This document shows, one piece after another, positions 33,678 through 43,080 of a stretch of 58,683 bases of DNA (the first letter of the stretch is position 1; the number at the start of each line of letters is the position of its first letter). The DNA lies in NCBI GenBank assembly GCA_026914155.1, contig JAPPGH010000023.1:1-58683 (forward strand), written 5' to 3'. Made by a program: the position numbers and the translations under genes. The DNA is from Candidatus Palauibacter rhopaloidicola (lineage in GTDB: Bacteria > Gemmatimonadota > Gemmatimonadetes > Palauibacterales > Palauibacteraceae). The notes beneath the pieces were generated by a model that saw only the letters and a list, made by a program, of their open reading frames with translations, was not told where the DNA came from and ran no database searches.

Positions 33678-36600
33678 ATGCGCTACCCGGACCTGCCCGC
33701 CACCCTGCTCGAACTGGAGCAGCAGACCCTCGAGTGCTGGCGCGAGGAAGACCTCTTCCGCCGCAGCATGGAGGCATCCGAGGGCCGCGAGCCCTTCGTC
33801 TTCTACGAGGGACCGCCCACTTCGAACGCGCGCCCCGGCCTGCACCACGTCCTCGGGCGCACGCTGAAGGATCTCGCCTGCCGCTACCAGGCGCTCAAGG
33901 GAGGCCGGGTCACGCGCATCGCGGGATGGGACACGCACGGACTCCCGGTCGAGATCGAGGCCGAGAAGACGCTCGGCATCTCGGGGAAGCCCGAAATCGA
34001 AGCGGTGGGCATCGAACGCTTCAACCGCACCTGCCGCGATTCCGTCTTCACCTACAAGGCGGACTGGGAGGCGCTGTCCGAGCGCATCGCCTACTGGCTC
34101 GACTACGAGCGGCCCTACGTAACCTGCGACACCAGCTACATCGAGTCGGTCTGGTGGATCCTGAGTGAGCTGGCGAAGAAGGGGCTTCTCTACCGCGGCC
34201 ACAAGAGCGTGCCCTACTGCCCCCGCTGCGGCACCGCGCTCAGCTCGCACGAGGTGGCGCTGGGCTATCGCGAGGTCGAGGATCCGTCGCTCTTCTTCCT
34301 CGCTCCTCTCCTCACCGAGGAAGGGGAGCCGGACCCTGAAGGACGTGCCTTCCTGGCCTGGACCACCACGCCCTGGACGGTGCCCTCCAACACGGCGCTG
34401 GCGCTCAACCCCGCCCTCACCTACGCCGAGGCGGAGGCGGAAGGCCGGCGGGTGATCGTGGCGAAGGACCTGGTCGAGCGCGTGCTCGGCGAGGGCGCCC
34501 GCATCGTGCGCGAGCACGACGCCCGCTCGCTCGCGGGGGTCCGTTACAAGCGGCCGCTGGAGGTGGTGCCGGTCCCCGACGGCTCCGATGCCGCGTGGCG
34601 CATCATCCTCGAGGACTTCGTCACGGCGGAGGACGGCACCGGCATCGTGCACATCGCGCCCGCGTTCGGCGCGGACGACTACGCGGCCGGCCGGCGCCAC
34701 GGCCTCCCGCTCATGCGCTCCATCGACGACGCCGGGCGCTTCCACGAGGGGCTGCCGCTGGTGGGGGGCATGTTCGTCAAGGACGCCGATCCCCTGCTGG
34801 TGGAGGAACTCGACCGCCGCGGCAATCTCCTGCGGGCCGGCCGGGTGGCGCACTCGTACCCGCACTGCTGGCGCTGTCAGTCGCCGCTGCTCTACATCGC
34901 GCGCGAATCCTGGTTCGCCGCCACCTCGACCCTCAAGGACGAGATGCTCGCCATCAACCGGGACACGGCCTGGTACCCGCCGGAGATAGGCGAGGGGCGC
35001 ATGGGCGAGTGGCTGGCAGGCAACGTGGACTGGGCGCTGTCGCGCGACCGCTACTGGGGCACCCCGCTCCCGGTCTGGGTGTGCGACCGCGACGACGACA
35101 TCACCGAATGGGTCGGCAGCCTGGCCGAGCTGGAGGAGCGCGCCGGCCCGCTGGGCGAGGACTTCGACCCGCACCGGCCCTTCATCGACGAGGTGACCTG
35201 GCCCTGCCGGGAATGCGGCGGGACCATGCGCCGGGCCTCCCCGGTGGTCGACGTCTGGTTCGACTCCGGGGCGATGCCCTACGCGCAGTGGCACTATCCC
35301 TTCGAGAACGGCGAGCACTTCGAGCGCCACTTTCCGGCCGACTTCATCAGCGAGGGGCTCGACCAGACCCGCGGCTGGTTCTATTCGCTGATGGCCATCT
35401 CGGCAATGCTCGGACGGGGTATGGCGTTCCGGAACGTCCTCGTCAACGATCTGGTGCTCGACGCCGAGGGCCGGAAAATGTCGAAGACGAAGGGCAATGC
35501 GGTCGATCCCTGGCAGGCGGTGGGCGCGTACGGGGCCGATCCGCTGCGCTGGTATTTCGTCACGGTGAGCAATCCGTGGGTGCCCAAGCGCTACGACGAG
35601 CGAGGGATCGCCGAGGTGGCGCGCAAGTTCTTCGATACTCTCTTTAACACGTACCGCTTCTTCGCGCTGTATGCCAACGTGGAGGGTTGGCGGCCGGCGG
35701 AGGGAGGAGAGCGGGGCAAGGGCGGGCCGGCGCGGACGGCCATCCCGCGCGAGCCATCCCTCCTCGACCGCTGGATGCTCTCGCGGCTGCACCGCCTGGT
35801 GGCTCGCGTCCGGGCCGACCTGGACGACTACCAATTCACGCCCGCATACCGGAAGGTTGCGCAGTTCGTCGACGAGGACCTCTCCAACTGGTACGTGCGG
35901 CGCAGCCGGCCGCGCTACTGGGGCAAGACCGGAGCCGCGGACGCCGACGCCGCATTCCGCACCCTGCACCTCGTGTTGCGCACGGTGAGCCAGTTGATCG
36001 CGCCGGCGGCGCCCTTCACCGCGGACTGGCTGCACCGGGCCCTGACCGGAGGGGAGAGCGTTCACCTGTCCATTCTGCCGGAGGCGGACGAGGGATGCCT
36101 GGACGATGGGCTGGAGCGGGAGATGGACGCGGTGCGCCAGCTCGTCACGCTGGGGCGGGCGGCGCGCGAGCAGGCGGGGGTGCGTGTGCGCCAGCCGCTG
36201 CGGACGCTGCATGCGGCCATTCCCGGCGTCGCCCTCCGGGCACCGGTGCTGGCGGTGTTGCGCGAAGAGTTGAACGTCAAGCAGATCGTGTTCGTGCGCG
36301 ATGCCGGCGACCTGGTGCGTCTCGAGGCGCGCCCCAATTTCCGTACGCTCGGACCTCGCTTCCAGAGGCACAGCAACGCGGCCGCCGCGGCCATCCGTGC
36401 CCTCGGGCAGCCGGCGCTGCGCGCCTGGCGCGGGGGGGAGGCGGTGTCCATCACGGTCGACGGGGGGCAACACCCGCTCGGCCCCGACGACCTCGAGGTG
36501 GCGGAAGTCGCGCGCGGCGACCTGGTGGTGCGCTCGGCCAACGGCTTCACCGCCGCCATCGACCCCGGCCTGGACGACGAGCTGCGCGCCGAGGGGCTCG

Positions 36601-36866
36601 CGCGCGAACTGGTGAACCGGGTGCAGCGGCTGCGCAGGGACTCGGGTCTCGAGGTCACCGACCGCATCCGGCTCGCCATCTCCGGCCCGGAGGGCGTGCG
36701 CGCCGCCGCGGCCCGCCACCGCAGCTTCATCGCGGGCGAGACGCTGGCAGTCGATCTGGTGGTCGCGGAGGAGGGGGATGGGGCGCCGGGGGCGTACACC
36801 AGCCACCGGGAAGTGACGTTCGACGGCACCCGCGCCGCGATCGCGCTGGCACACGCGGGCGGGTAG
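33678..36866 (+). CDS. ileS: Isoleucyl-tRNA synthetase, type 2, with inverted HIGH signature (GLHH)
   Basis: 1062-aa class I synthetase charging tRNA-Ile. Rossmann domain, CP1 editing domain (WTTTPWTVPSNTALAL), KMSKT loop at K600 and an anticodon-binding domain with the long C-terminal part of type 2 (eukaryote-like) enzymes. The first signature is unusual: residues 54-57 are Gly-Leu-His-His where the canonical motif is His-x-Gly-His, although the surrounding PPTSNARP and TLKD align normally. Such swapped G-x-H-H forms have been reported in some type 2 enzymes and associated with very high mupirocin resistance. Zinc-type YCPRCG present. It is the only ileS in the window and looks intact. Confidence 0.95.
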   Translation: MRYPDLPATLLELEQQTLECWREEDLFRRSMEASEGREPFVFYEGPPTSNARPGLHHVLGRTLKDLACRYQALKGGRVTRIAGWDTHGLPVEIEAEKTLGISGKPEIEAVGIERFNRTCRDSVFTYKADWEALSERIAYWLDYERPYVTCDTSYIESVWWILSELAKKGLLYRGHKSVPYCPRCGTALSSHEVALGYREVEDPSLFFLAPLLTEEGEPDPEGRAFLAWTTTPWTVPSNTALALNPALTYAEAEAEGRRVIVAKDLVERVLGEGARIVREHDARSLAGVRYKRPLEVVPVPDGSDAAWRIILEDFVTAEDGTGIVHIAPAFGADDYAAGRRHGLPLMRSIDDAGRFHEGLPLVGGMFVKDADPLLVEELDRRGNLLRAGRVAHSYPHCWRCQSPLLYIARESWFAATSTLKDEMLAINRDTAWYPPEIGEGRMGEWLAGNVDWALSRDRYWGTPLPVWVCDRDDDITEWVGSLAELEERAGPLGEDFDPHRPFIDEVTWPCRECGGTMRRASPVVDVWFDSGAMPYAQWHYPFENGEHFERHFPADFISEGLDQTRGWFYSLMAISAMLGRGMAFRNVLVNDLVLDAEGRKMSKTKGNAVDPWQAVGAYGADPLRWYFVTVSNPWVPKRYDERGIAEVARKFFDTLFNTYRFFALYANVEGWRPAEGGERGKGGPARTAIPREPSLLDRWMLSRLHRLVARVRADLDDYQFTPAYRKVAQFVDEDLSNWYVRRSRPRYWGKTGAADADAAFRTLHLVLRTVSQLIAPAAPFTADWLHRALTGGESVHLSILPEADEGCLDDGLEREMDAVRQLVTLGRAAREQAGVRVRQPLRTLHAAIPGVALRAPVLAVLREELNVKQIVFVRDAGDLVRLEARPNFRTLGPRFQRHSNAAAAAIRALGQPALRAWRGGEAVSITVDGGQHPLGPDDLEVAEVARGDLVVRSANGFTAAIDPGLDDELRAEGLARELVNRVQRLRRDSGLEVTDRIRLAISGPEGVRAAAARHRSFIAGETLAVDLVVAEEGDGAPGAYTSHREVTFDGTRAAIALAHAGG

Positions 36867-36909
36867 CCGGCCGTCGGATGGCGCCGCGACCCTCCGGGCC
36901 GCTCCTCCG

Positions 36910-37905
36910 GTGCGCGATGCCGACCGGCCGGGGGGCGTCGTGACCGGGGCTGGCTCGCGGCGCGAAACGCTCACGGTGGGGGAGGGTCGCCCCGAGCGCC
37001 TGGACGCGTGGCTCGCCCGCCGCCTCGACCTGTCGCGCACGCGCGCGGCCCGGCTCGTGGAGCAGGGCCTCGTGCAGGTGGAGGGGCGGCCGGTGAGGAA
37101 GTCCGCGCCGGTAGCGGCCGGCCAGCGCGTCGAGGTGGAGATCCCGCCGCCCGACCCGGTCGACCTCGTTCCCGAGGACATTCCCCTCGCGGTGGTCCAT
37201 GAGGACGACGCGCTGCTGGTGGTGGACAAGCCCGCCGGGCTGGTGGTCCACCCCGCGCCGGGCCACCCGCGAGGTACCCTGGTGAACGCGCTCCTCCACC
37301 ACGTCGCCGACCTGGCCGGGGTAGGGGGGCGGCTGCGCCCGGGCATCGTGCACCGGCTCGACCGCGACACCTCCGGGCTGCTGGTGGTGGCCAAGAACGA
37401 CGCGGCCCACCGGGCTCTTTCCGCCGAACTGGCCGCGCGCAGGGTAGGCCGCACCTACCTCGCGGCCGCCTGGGGGCACCTGCGCGACACTCCCATGACG
37501 GTGAATGCCCCCATCGGCCGCGATCCCCGGGCCCGGCAGCGCATGGCGGTGGTGGAAGGGGGGCGCCGGGCGGTCACCCACCTGGCGGTACGGGAGAGCT
37601 GGGAGGCGGCGGAGCTGCTCGAGGTGCGCCTCGAGACCGGGCGCACCCACCAGATCCGGGTGCATCTGGCGCACATCGGACACCCGGTGGTGGGCGATCC
37701 CGTGTACGGGGCGCGGCGGGAGCGGGGGGTGGCGGGGCCCGCCCGGCGCTGGGCGGGGGAGGTGGCGCGCCGGACCGGGCGCCAGTTCCTGCACGCGTGC
37801 ACCCTCTCCTTCACACATCCCCTGCTGGGAACGCGCATGCGCTTTCGTTCCCCCCTCCCTCCCGACCTGGCGGAGGTCGCGGAGTGGGCGCGAACGCACC
37901 GGTGA
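36910..37905 (+). CDS. rluD: RluA-family pseudouridine synthase (RluD-like)
   Basis: 331 aa. An N-terminal S4 RNA-binding domain (ERLDAWLARRLDLSRTRAARLVEQG) precedes the catalytic domain with HRLDRDTSGLLVVAKN, whose Asp is the nucleophile, plus LETGRTHQIRVHLAHIGHPVVGDPVYG. It isomerises uridines in 23S rRNA (helix 69 if a true RluD). GTG at 36910 or 36940 could start it. Follows ileS by 43 bp. Confidence 0.88.
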   Translation: MRDADRPGGVVTGAGSRRETLTVGEGRPERLDAWLARRLDLSRTRAARLVEQGLVQVEGRPVRKSAPVAAGQRVEVEIPPPDPVDLVPEDIPLAVVHEDDALLVVDKPAGLVVHPAPGHPRGTLVNALLHHVADLAGVGGRLRPGIVHRLDRDTSGLLVVAKNDAAHRALSAELAARRVGRTYLAAAWGHLRDTPMTVNAPIGRDPRARQRMAVVEGGRRAVTHLAVRESWEAAELLEVRLETGRTHQIRVHLAHIGHPVVGDPVYGARRERGVAGPARRWAGEVARRTGRQFLHACTLSFTHPLLGTRMRFRSPLPPDLAEVAEWARTHR

Positions 37906-37910
37906 TCCCG

Positions 37911-38930
37911 ATGACCCTTCCCGGAATCCTCCTGCTGTGCATCTCCGCACTATCGCCACTTCCACCGCCCGATGCGCCCCCCGATCAGGAAGCGTCAGGC
38001 TATTCCGCCCTCGAGCGATCCGGGATCACCATGCACTACGCCCCGGGCGATTCCCTGCGTGCCGAGCGGCTGCTGAACCTGCTGGTGAACGCGCCGGACC
38101 TTCCGGGCCTGCCTCCGGGCCTCCCCTCCACGGCGACCGTCTACCTCGCGGCCTCCGAGGCCGACTTCCTGGGATTCGCCGGCGGTCGGGTCCCGGAATG
38201 GAGCGCGGGTCTGGCCATTCCCTCCACCGGCACCATCGTTCTGCCCATGTACGCCGACGACCGCACACGCGGCTGGAGCGAGGAGCGCGTGGCCCGGCAC
38301 GAATGGGCGCACCTCGGGCTGCACGAATACCTGCGGGGCCTGCGCGTCCCGAGATGGTTCTCCGAGGGGTACGCGGAATGGGCTTCCGGGGGATGGAACG
38401 CGGCCGAGGGGTGGCGTCTGCGCATCGCCATGGCCGGAGGCCGCACGCCCCCGCTGGACTCGCTCGCCCTGGTGTGGCCCAGCGACCGGGCGTCAGCCGA
38501 GATCGCTTACATGCTCTCCGCGACCGTCGTCGAGTACCTGGTGGCGTCCAGCGGCGAGCGGGGGCTTGCGCTCTTCCTGTCCCGCTGGCGCGAGGGCAAC
38601 TCTTTCGAGGCGGCGCTGCGTCGTACCTTCGGTGTCACCAGCGGGCAGCTCGAGGGAGACTGGGGCCGATACGTGCGCCGCCGCTATGGCTGGCTCCTGG
38701 TGCTGTCGCAGTCGCTCGTCTTCTGGGCATTCCTGGGGACCCTGCTCGCCGTCATGGTGGTCATGCGCCGCCGCCGCGGACGCTGGCGCATGGCGCGCCT
38801 GCGTGCCACTGAACTCCCGAATGATCCCGCCTTCTGGCTTGACCCGCCCCGCGACCGAAAGGATCTTGGAACCCATGGCAAGGAAGCGAACCAACCGCCG
38901 GGCGGCCCGCAGCCGGGAGAAAAACCGTAA
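37911..38930 (+). CDS. Membrane-anchored gluzincin-type metallopeptidase (peptidase MA-like)
   Basis: 339 aa. Signal peptide (LPGILLLCISALSPLPPP), then a peptidase-MA-like domain with HEWAHLGLHEYL (HExxH zinc ligands and catalytic Glu) and the third-ligand Glu in FSEGYAEWASGG. A membrane helix near the C-terminus (SLVFWAFLGTLLAVMVVM) anchors it, leaving a short basic cytoplasmic tail. Substrate unknown. ATG at 37911 is preferred because upstream codons would precede the signal sequence. The tail overlaps the next gene by 56 bp. Confidence 0.8.
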   Translation: MTLPGILLLCISALSPLPPPDAPPDQEASGYSALERSGITMHYAPGDSLRAERLLNLLVNAPDLPGLPPGLPSTATVYLAASEADFLGFAGGRVPEWSAGLAIPSTGTIVLPMYADDRTRGWSEERVARHEWAHLGLHEYLRGLRVPRWFSEGYAEWASGGWNAAEGWRLRIAMAGGRTPPLDSLALVWPSDRASAEIAYMLSATVVEYLVASSGERGLALFLSRWREGNSFEAALRRTFGVTSGQLEGDWGRYVRRRYGWLLVLSQSLVFWAFLGTLLAVMVVMRRRRGRWRMARLRATELPNDPAFWLDPPRDRKDLGTHGKEANQPPGGPQPGEKP

Positions 38931-39102
38931 CCGCGACGCCGACTCACTGCGCTTTTCGCGCAAGAACGGCATCCTCGGCCTCGCCGGGCTGCTGGTCATC
39001 GTCCTGGGGTACGCCCTGCTCGCGCAGGGATCGATCACCGCGGCTCCCCTGCTGCTGGTTCTCGGCTACCTGGTGCTGTTGCCCCTCGCGCTCGTCCTCT
39101 AG
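38875..39102 (+). CDS. Small basic membrane protein
   Basis: 75 aa. Very basic N-terminus (MARKRTNRRAARSREKNR) and two hydrophobic helices (ILGLAGLLVIVLGYALLAQG; AAPLLLVLGYLVLLPLALVL). Size and layout recall the DUF3098 family, but that is not firm. It starts inside the 3' end of the peptidase gene in another frame, implying translational coupling. Confidence 0.6.
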   Translation: MARKRTNRRAARSREKNRNRDADSLRFSRKNGILGLAGLLVIVLGYALLAQGSITAAPLLLVLGYLVLLPLALVL

Positions 39103-39159
39103 TTCACGACGCGGAAGCACCCGGGTGGTCCGGTGGAGGTGACCCGAGGGGGCTGACGA

Positions 39160-39603
39160 CTAACCCCCATCCGGCCCGGGTCCGGGCCGCTTGAAGTCGA
39201 CGATGTTCTCCCACTCGCGGGCATCGGAGCGCGCGACGACCGCCAACACCGGCTCCGTATCGCTGAGGTTGAACACTTCGTGCGGCACGCCGGGCTCGAT
39301 GAAGATGAAATCCCCGGCTTCGTTATCGAGCGCCTTCTCGAGCCGCGGTCCGAACTCGTGGCGCACGTTGCCCTGAAGGATGTACAGCATCACCTCGAAG
39401 CCCACATGGATGTGGGCCCGCGCCACGCCGCCGGGCGGGATCATCGCCACGTTCATCGAGAGCGCGTTGGAGCCCACGTTCTCGGCCCACATTCCCGTCT
39501 TGTATTCGATGCCGTTCCACGCGCGGTGCCTGCCGCCGCCCCGCACCGTGACCATCCCGTCGTGGCGCTCCACCTGCCCGGGAACTCCTCGGCTTCGGGT
39601 CAT
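39160..39603 (-). CDS. Cupin-domain protein
   Basis: 147 aa single cupin barrel. Metal-binding motif 1 is AHIHVGFEVMLYILQGNVRHE (His-x-His...Glu) and motif 2 is PGVPHEVFNLSD (His). Possible roles: sensing, isomerase or dioxygenase; not assignable. ATG at 39603 with GGAG upstream. Convergent with the peptidase operon. Confidence 0.8.
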   Translation of the reverse strand: MTRSRGVPGQVERHDGMVTVRGGGRHRAWNGIEYKTGMWAENVGSNALSMNVAMIPPGGVARAHIHVGFEVMLYILQGNVRHEFGPRLEKALDNEAGDFIFIEPGVPHEVFNLSDTEPVLAVVARSDAREWENIVDFKRPGPGPDGG

Positions 39604-39839
39604 ATCCGGCTCCGTGCTACACGCCGCCTTGCGGCCGCGCGTCGACTGTATCGCGTCAACCAACGCTTCCCATGCTGCGACACGTAGGATAGCGCCGGGA
39701 CGAGGCGGTCGTCGAGCTGTGAATCACGGACCTCCGGGTAGCCACCCCCGTTTTCGTCCACTGGCCCGACCCCCTCCTCTGGAGTACGATGTAGAAAGTT
39801 GACCTCGTGCAGCCGAAGCCTTCGGCGAGGAGGATGATC

Positions 39840-40493
39840 ATGTACCCAGTTCCGAATCCGTCCCCGATCGCGCGCGTCCGTCTGACGGCACGCCTGGCGG
39901 TGTCGATCCCGTTCCTCGTGCTCGGTCTCGCGGATGCGCGCCAGGCCGCGGCGCAGGCCGAAGTGGTGGAAGGCCATGCGCCCTCGCGCCGCATCGAATC
40001 GATCCGCCCGCGCACGGGTCCCGCGGGAACCCGCGTGAGCATCAACACCGGAGGGCTGCCCGCCATCACCCCGACCCGGATCGGGCTCGGAGCCGCGCAG
40101 TTCGGTTTCGAGGAGATCGGCCAGGAGTTGACCACGGAGCGGGGCCGGATCGACATGACCGTCACCGTGCCCGAGTGGGCGCACCTCGACCGGCCCACGG
40201 TGTTCATCGTCTTCGACTTCTACTTCCGGCCGCTCGCCCTCTCCAACTACTTCCACGCCACCGACGAGAACGGCATCCTCACCCGCCGGGGCCAGCTTAT
40301 TCACGTGGGCGAACCCTGCTCGGTGCTTTTCGGCGAGTTCGGCGACGTCTACGCGCTGGAGGGCGAGGAAGGCGACTGGGAGATGGGGACCGAGGTGGTC
40401 GTACAGGGCGTCCTCACCGAGAGTTCGCCGTGTCTGCACGAGACCACGCTCTCGGTCCGAAGCATGCGGCCGGCGCGCAGCAGTTCGCCGTAG
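39840..40493 (+). CDS. Secreted protein of unknown function with IPT/TIG-like segment
   Basis: 217 aa with an export signal (VSIPFLVLGLADARQAAAQ). The mature part begins RIESIRPRTGPAGTRVSI, the usual opening of an IPT/TIG Ig-like domain. A second beta-rich part contains FIVFDFYFRPLAL. GAGGAGG six bases before the ATG at 39840 fixes the start. It is followed after 21 bp by the DUF1028 gene; both are exported and probably co-transcribed. Confidence 0.6.
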   Translation: MYPVPNPSPIARVRLTARLAVSIPFLVLGLADARQAAAQAEVVEGHAPSRRIESIRPRTGPAGTRVSINTGGLPAITPTRIGLGAAQFGFEEIGQELTTERGRIDMTVTVPEWAHLDRPTVFIVFDFYFRPLALSNYFHATDENGILTRRGQLIHVGEPCSVLFGEFGDVYALEGEEGDWEMGTEVVVQGVLTESSPCLHETTLSVRSMRPARSSSP

Positions 40494-40514
40494 CCTCAAC
40501 CTGCGGAGGGTCCC

Positions 40515-41345
40515 ATGAGACGCCTGCTCCTCGCTCTCGCATTCATCCTTCTGGTGCCCTCCACCGCGCTCGCCACCTGGTCGATCATCGCCATCGATCT
40601 CAACACCGGGCGCGTCGTGATCGCTTCTGCCACCTGCGCCGCCACCGGGCCCGACCAGCTCAAGCTGCTGCAGGCGGTGGTGGTGCCGGGCGTGGGCGTG
40701 GCCGCCGCCCAGGCGGGCGTTGACCGCACCCACGAGAACCAGAAGCTCATTTTCGCGGAGCTGCAGAACGGCACCCATCCCGTCGAGATCATCCGCATGC
40801 TCGAGGAGGATCCCAACATCGAGCGCCGCCAGTTCGGCATCATCGACATGCAGGGCCGCACCGCCGGGCGCTCGGGCGAGGGCAACCGGCCCGTGTCGCT
40901 GGACATCCAGGGGCGCAGCTCGGACAACATTCTCTACTCGGTCCAAGGCAACATCATTGCGACCACCGAGGCGCTCACCGAGCCCGCGCGCATCATGCAG
41001 GAGGGCAGCGACGACGTGATCGACCGCGTCATGCGCGCCATGGAAAGGGCCGACGAACTGGGCGGGGACAGCCGCTGCACCTGCGAGACCGAGCCCCTGC
41101 CGGAGGCCTACGCCGGCTGCAACGGCAAGACCTCGCACGTCGCCTACATCCTCGCCGCGGATCCGGAGGACACGCTGGGCGAATTCGCCGACAACCATCC
41201 CGAGAACCTGCGCGCGCCCTACAACGACGGGGAGTACCACCTCTACATCTCCGCCATCCCGACGAACACCCTGCCGCACGAAGATGCCAACCCGGTCCGA
41301 ACCCTGCGCATGCGGTATGATGCGTGGAGGGGGTCCGGGGGGTAG
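40515..41345 (+). CDS. DUF1028 family protein (Ntn-hydrolase-like), secreted
   Basis: 276 aa. Signal peptide ends LVPSTALA, so the mature protein would begin TWSIIAIDLNTG, the defining DUF1028 start where Thr/Ser at position 1 resembles an Ntn nucleophile. VAAAQAGVD, NTLPHEDAN and a DPNIERRQFGIIDMQG region also fit. Activity of the family is unproven. CGGAGG precedes the ATG at 40515. Four Cys (CTCETE, GCNG, TCAAT) are conserved-looking for an exported enzyme. Confidence 0.85.
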   Translation: MRRLLLALAFILLVPSTALATWSIIAIDLNTGRVVIASATCAATGPDQLKLLQAVVVPGVGVAAAQAGVDRTHENQKLIFAELQNGTHPVEIIRMLEEDPNIERRQFGIIDMQGRTAGRSGEGNRPVSLDIQGRSSDNILYSVQGNIIATTEALTEPARIMQEGSDDVIDRVMRAMERADELGGDSRCTCETEPLPEAYAGCNGKTSHVAYILAADPEDTLGEFADNHPENLRAPYNDGEYHLYISAIPTNTLPHEDANPVRTLRMRYDAWRGSGG

Positions 41346-41457
41346 CTCGGGTGGTTCAGAGGGGCTGCCGTACACGGATGGCGGGCGCGACGCAGTTGTC
41401 TGAACCGCGTACGCCGGGTTGGCCGGCCGTCGGTCCGAACGGTACGGAGGCTTCGGG

Positions 41458-41751
41458 TCAGGGCCCGGCGAGCGCAGCCGGTTTCCGCACTTCAGCCGTC
41501 GCTCTTCTCAGGTCCCTGACGATGCGGGTCACCTTCCGGGCGTAGCGGTTGCCAGTGGAGGTGAGCGTCACCCCGTTGCTTCGCCTGACGAACAGCTCGG
41601 TTCCCAGAAATCGTTCGAGCCTCCGGACATGTCTGCTGATGGCGCCGGGCGAAACCCGCAGTTCGGCCGCCGCATACAGAAAGCTCTCGTGTCTGCCCGC
41701 CGCTTCGAAAGCCTGGAGCGCGTTCAGCGGCGGAAGCGGGTCAACGGACAT
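41458..41751 (-). pseudogene. Truncated LysR-family regulator (HTH only)
   Basis: 97 aa holding just the LysR winged HTH: LPPLNALQAFEAAGRHESFLYAAAELRVS..., SRHVRRLERFLGTELFVRR, then a stop at the dimerisation linker. The first ~90 residues are closely similar to the complete regulator at 41903-42811. It keeps its own operator copy 23 bp upstream of the ATG (41774-41788). It is probably the remnant of a tandem duplication. If expressed it could bind DNA and compete with the intact paralogue; speculative. Confidence 0.7.
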
Positions 41752-41773
41752 GGGGTTCTGGTCCGGGCGGAGG

Positions 41774-41788
41774 CTCAGATAATCTGAG
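41774..41788. promoter_or_regulatory. LysR-type operator, copy 1 (CTCA-N7-TGAG)
   Basis: CTCAGATAATCTGAG is a 7-1-7 palindrome 23 bp upstream of the truncated lysR start. T-N11-A spacing fits LysR boxes. The same motif occurs upstream of the intact gene and at 43081. Confidence 0.5.
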
Positions 41789-41902
41789 TCCAGTCTAAAG
41801 TTCTTGCAGGCCACGGTCAATCTCGGGCGGCGGCGGCGTCCATCCCGATTGCCCGGGAATCGCCGGTGGAACCCAGCGCGAGGCCGGCGACGCAGAACAT
41901 CG

Positions 41903-42811
41903 TCAGGCGTTCCCCAACCTGCGCACCGCGCACTCCTCGAGGAGCCATTCCCTCAGCCGGACAAGGGCGGGATTGTTCGCCGACGAAGGGTTCATGACCA
42001 GGTGATAGGACTTCTCGGACACGACCGACAGATGCGCCAGGCGGACGAGTTGTCCGGTCGCCAGCTCCTCGGCGACCATCTCGCCATGACCGACGGCCAT
42101 GCCCATGCCGTCGACCGCGGCGCGGATGACGCCCTTGTAGAGCGCAAAGCGCATGTTGGCGGCGAACTCGCCCGTGGTCACGCCGACGGCGCGAGCCCAG
42201 TCCGGCCAGTCGGTGTCCCAGTAGATGTCGTGCAGCAGCGGTTGCCCTATGACTTCCTCGGCATCGGGGTGGGTCGACAGCGTCTTGCGGAACTGAGGGC
42301 TGCAAACGGGGAAGACCTCTTCTCCGAACAGCCGCGTGACGCTGTAGCCGGGATGCCGACCGTTTGAATACAGGATCCACGCATCCACGTCTTCGCGCTC
42401 CGCGTCGTGCTCGCCGTTGTGCGCCTCGACCCGCAGCTCGGCATGGTCGAACGCCCTCCTGAACGACGGAATGCGGCGGTAGAGCCAGCGCTCCGAGAAG
42501 ATCGGGAGCGTCGAGATCACGATCGCGCGGTCGCGCGGCGGCTTGCGGACGCGATCCGTCGCGGTTCGCAGGTCCCTGAAAACGGCGCTCACCGTCTCGG
42601 CGAATTCCCTTCCGGCGGAGGTGAGCGCGACCCCGTTTCTGCGCCTGACGAACAGTTCGGTACCCAGATAGTTCTCGAGCAGTCGCACATGCCGGCTGAT
42701 GGAGCCCGACGAGACGCTCTGTTCGGCCGCGGCGACCAGGAAGCTCTCGTGTCTGCCCGCCGCCTCGAATGCCTGGAGCGAGTTCAGGGGAAGCAGTCGC
42801 TTGTTCTTCAT
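41903..42811 (-). CDS. LysR-family transcriptional regulator (GcvA-like)
   Basis: 302 aa. N-terminal winged HTH (NSLQAFEAAGRHESFLVAAAEQSVS) with the LysR signature, a linker helix, and a periplasmic-binding-protein-like effector domain (VISTLPIFSERWLYRRIPSF onward). Start at ATG 42811, supported by a good match with the truncated paralogue. The operator CTCA-N7-TGAG lies 26 bp upstream, suggesting autoregulation. Effector unknown. Confidence 0.9.
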   Translation of the reverse strand: MKNKRLLPLNSLQAFEAAGRHESFLVAAAEQSVSSGSISRHVRLLENYLGTELFVRRRNGVALTSAGREFAETVSAVFRDLRTATDRVRKPPRDRAIVISTLPIFSERWLYRRIPSFRRAFDHAELRVEAHNGEHDAEREDVDAWILYSNGRHPGYSVTRLFGEEVFPVCSPQFRKTLSTHPDAEEVIGQPLLHDIYWDTDWPDWARAVGVTTGEFAANMRFALYKGVIRAAVDGMGMAVGHGEMVAEELATGQLVRLAHLSVVSEKSYHLVMNPSSANNPALVRLREWLLEECAVRRLGNA

Positions 42812-42836
42812 GGGGTCTCCGCCCTCCGGTATCTGG

Positions 42837-42851
42837 CTCAACAATACTGAG
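42837..42851. promoter_or_regulatory. LysR-type operator, copy 2 (CTCA-N7-TGAG)
   Basis: CTCAACAATACTGAG followed by TCAGACTAG; the flank also resembles that of copy 1 (TCCAGTCTA). Confidence 0.5.
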
Positions 42852-43080
42852 TCAGACTAGAAGCAGCACGGGCCGCAGTCAATCGCCCGCCAAGAGCGGC
42901 ATCCAGCGGGGACACGCGGTCCGGATTGCGCGGCGGCGCGAAGGACGGCACGCAACCCGCTTCGCCGCATAGCGTACGCTCAAAGGCGGATGGCTCCATC
43001 CGCAAGTGTGGCTGCGGGCGTCCGGCGCGAACTCAGGAGGAACGCTCAGCCCGGTCGTGACGTGCCGGGCCGAACCATGA

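Noticed and set aside
33627..37454. 1275-codon open frame on the minus strand
   Set aside because: It is antisense to ileS and the pseudouridine synthase gene, which have full family motifs. Long antisense frames are expected in GC-rich coding DNA.
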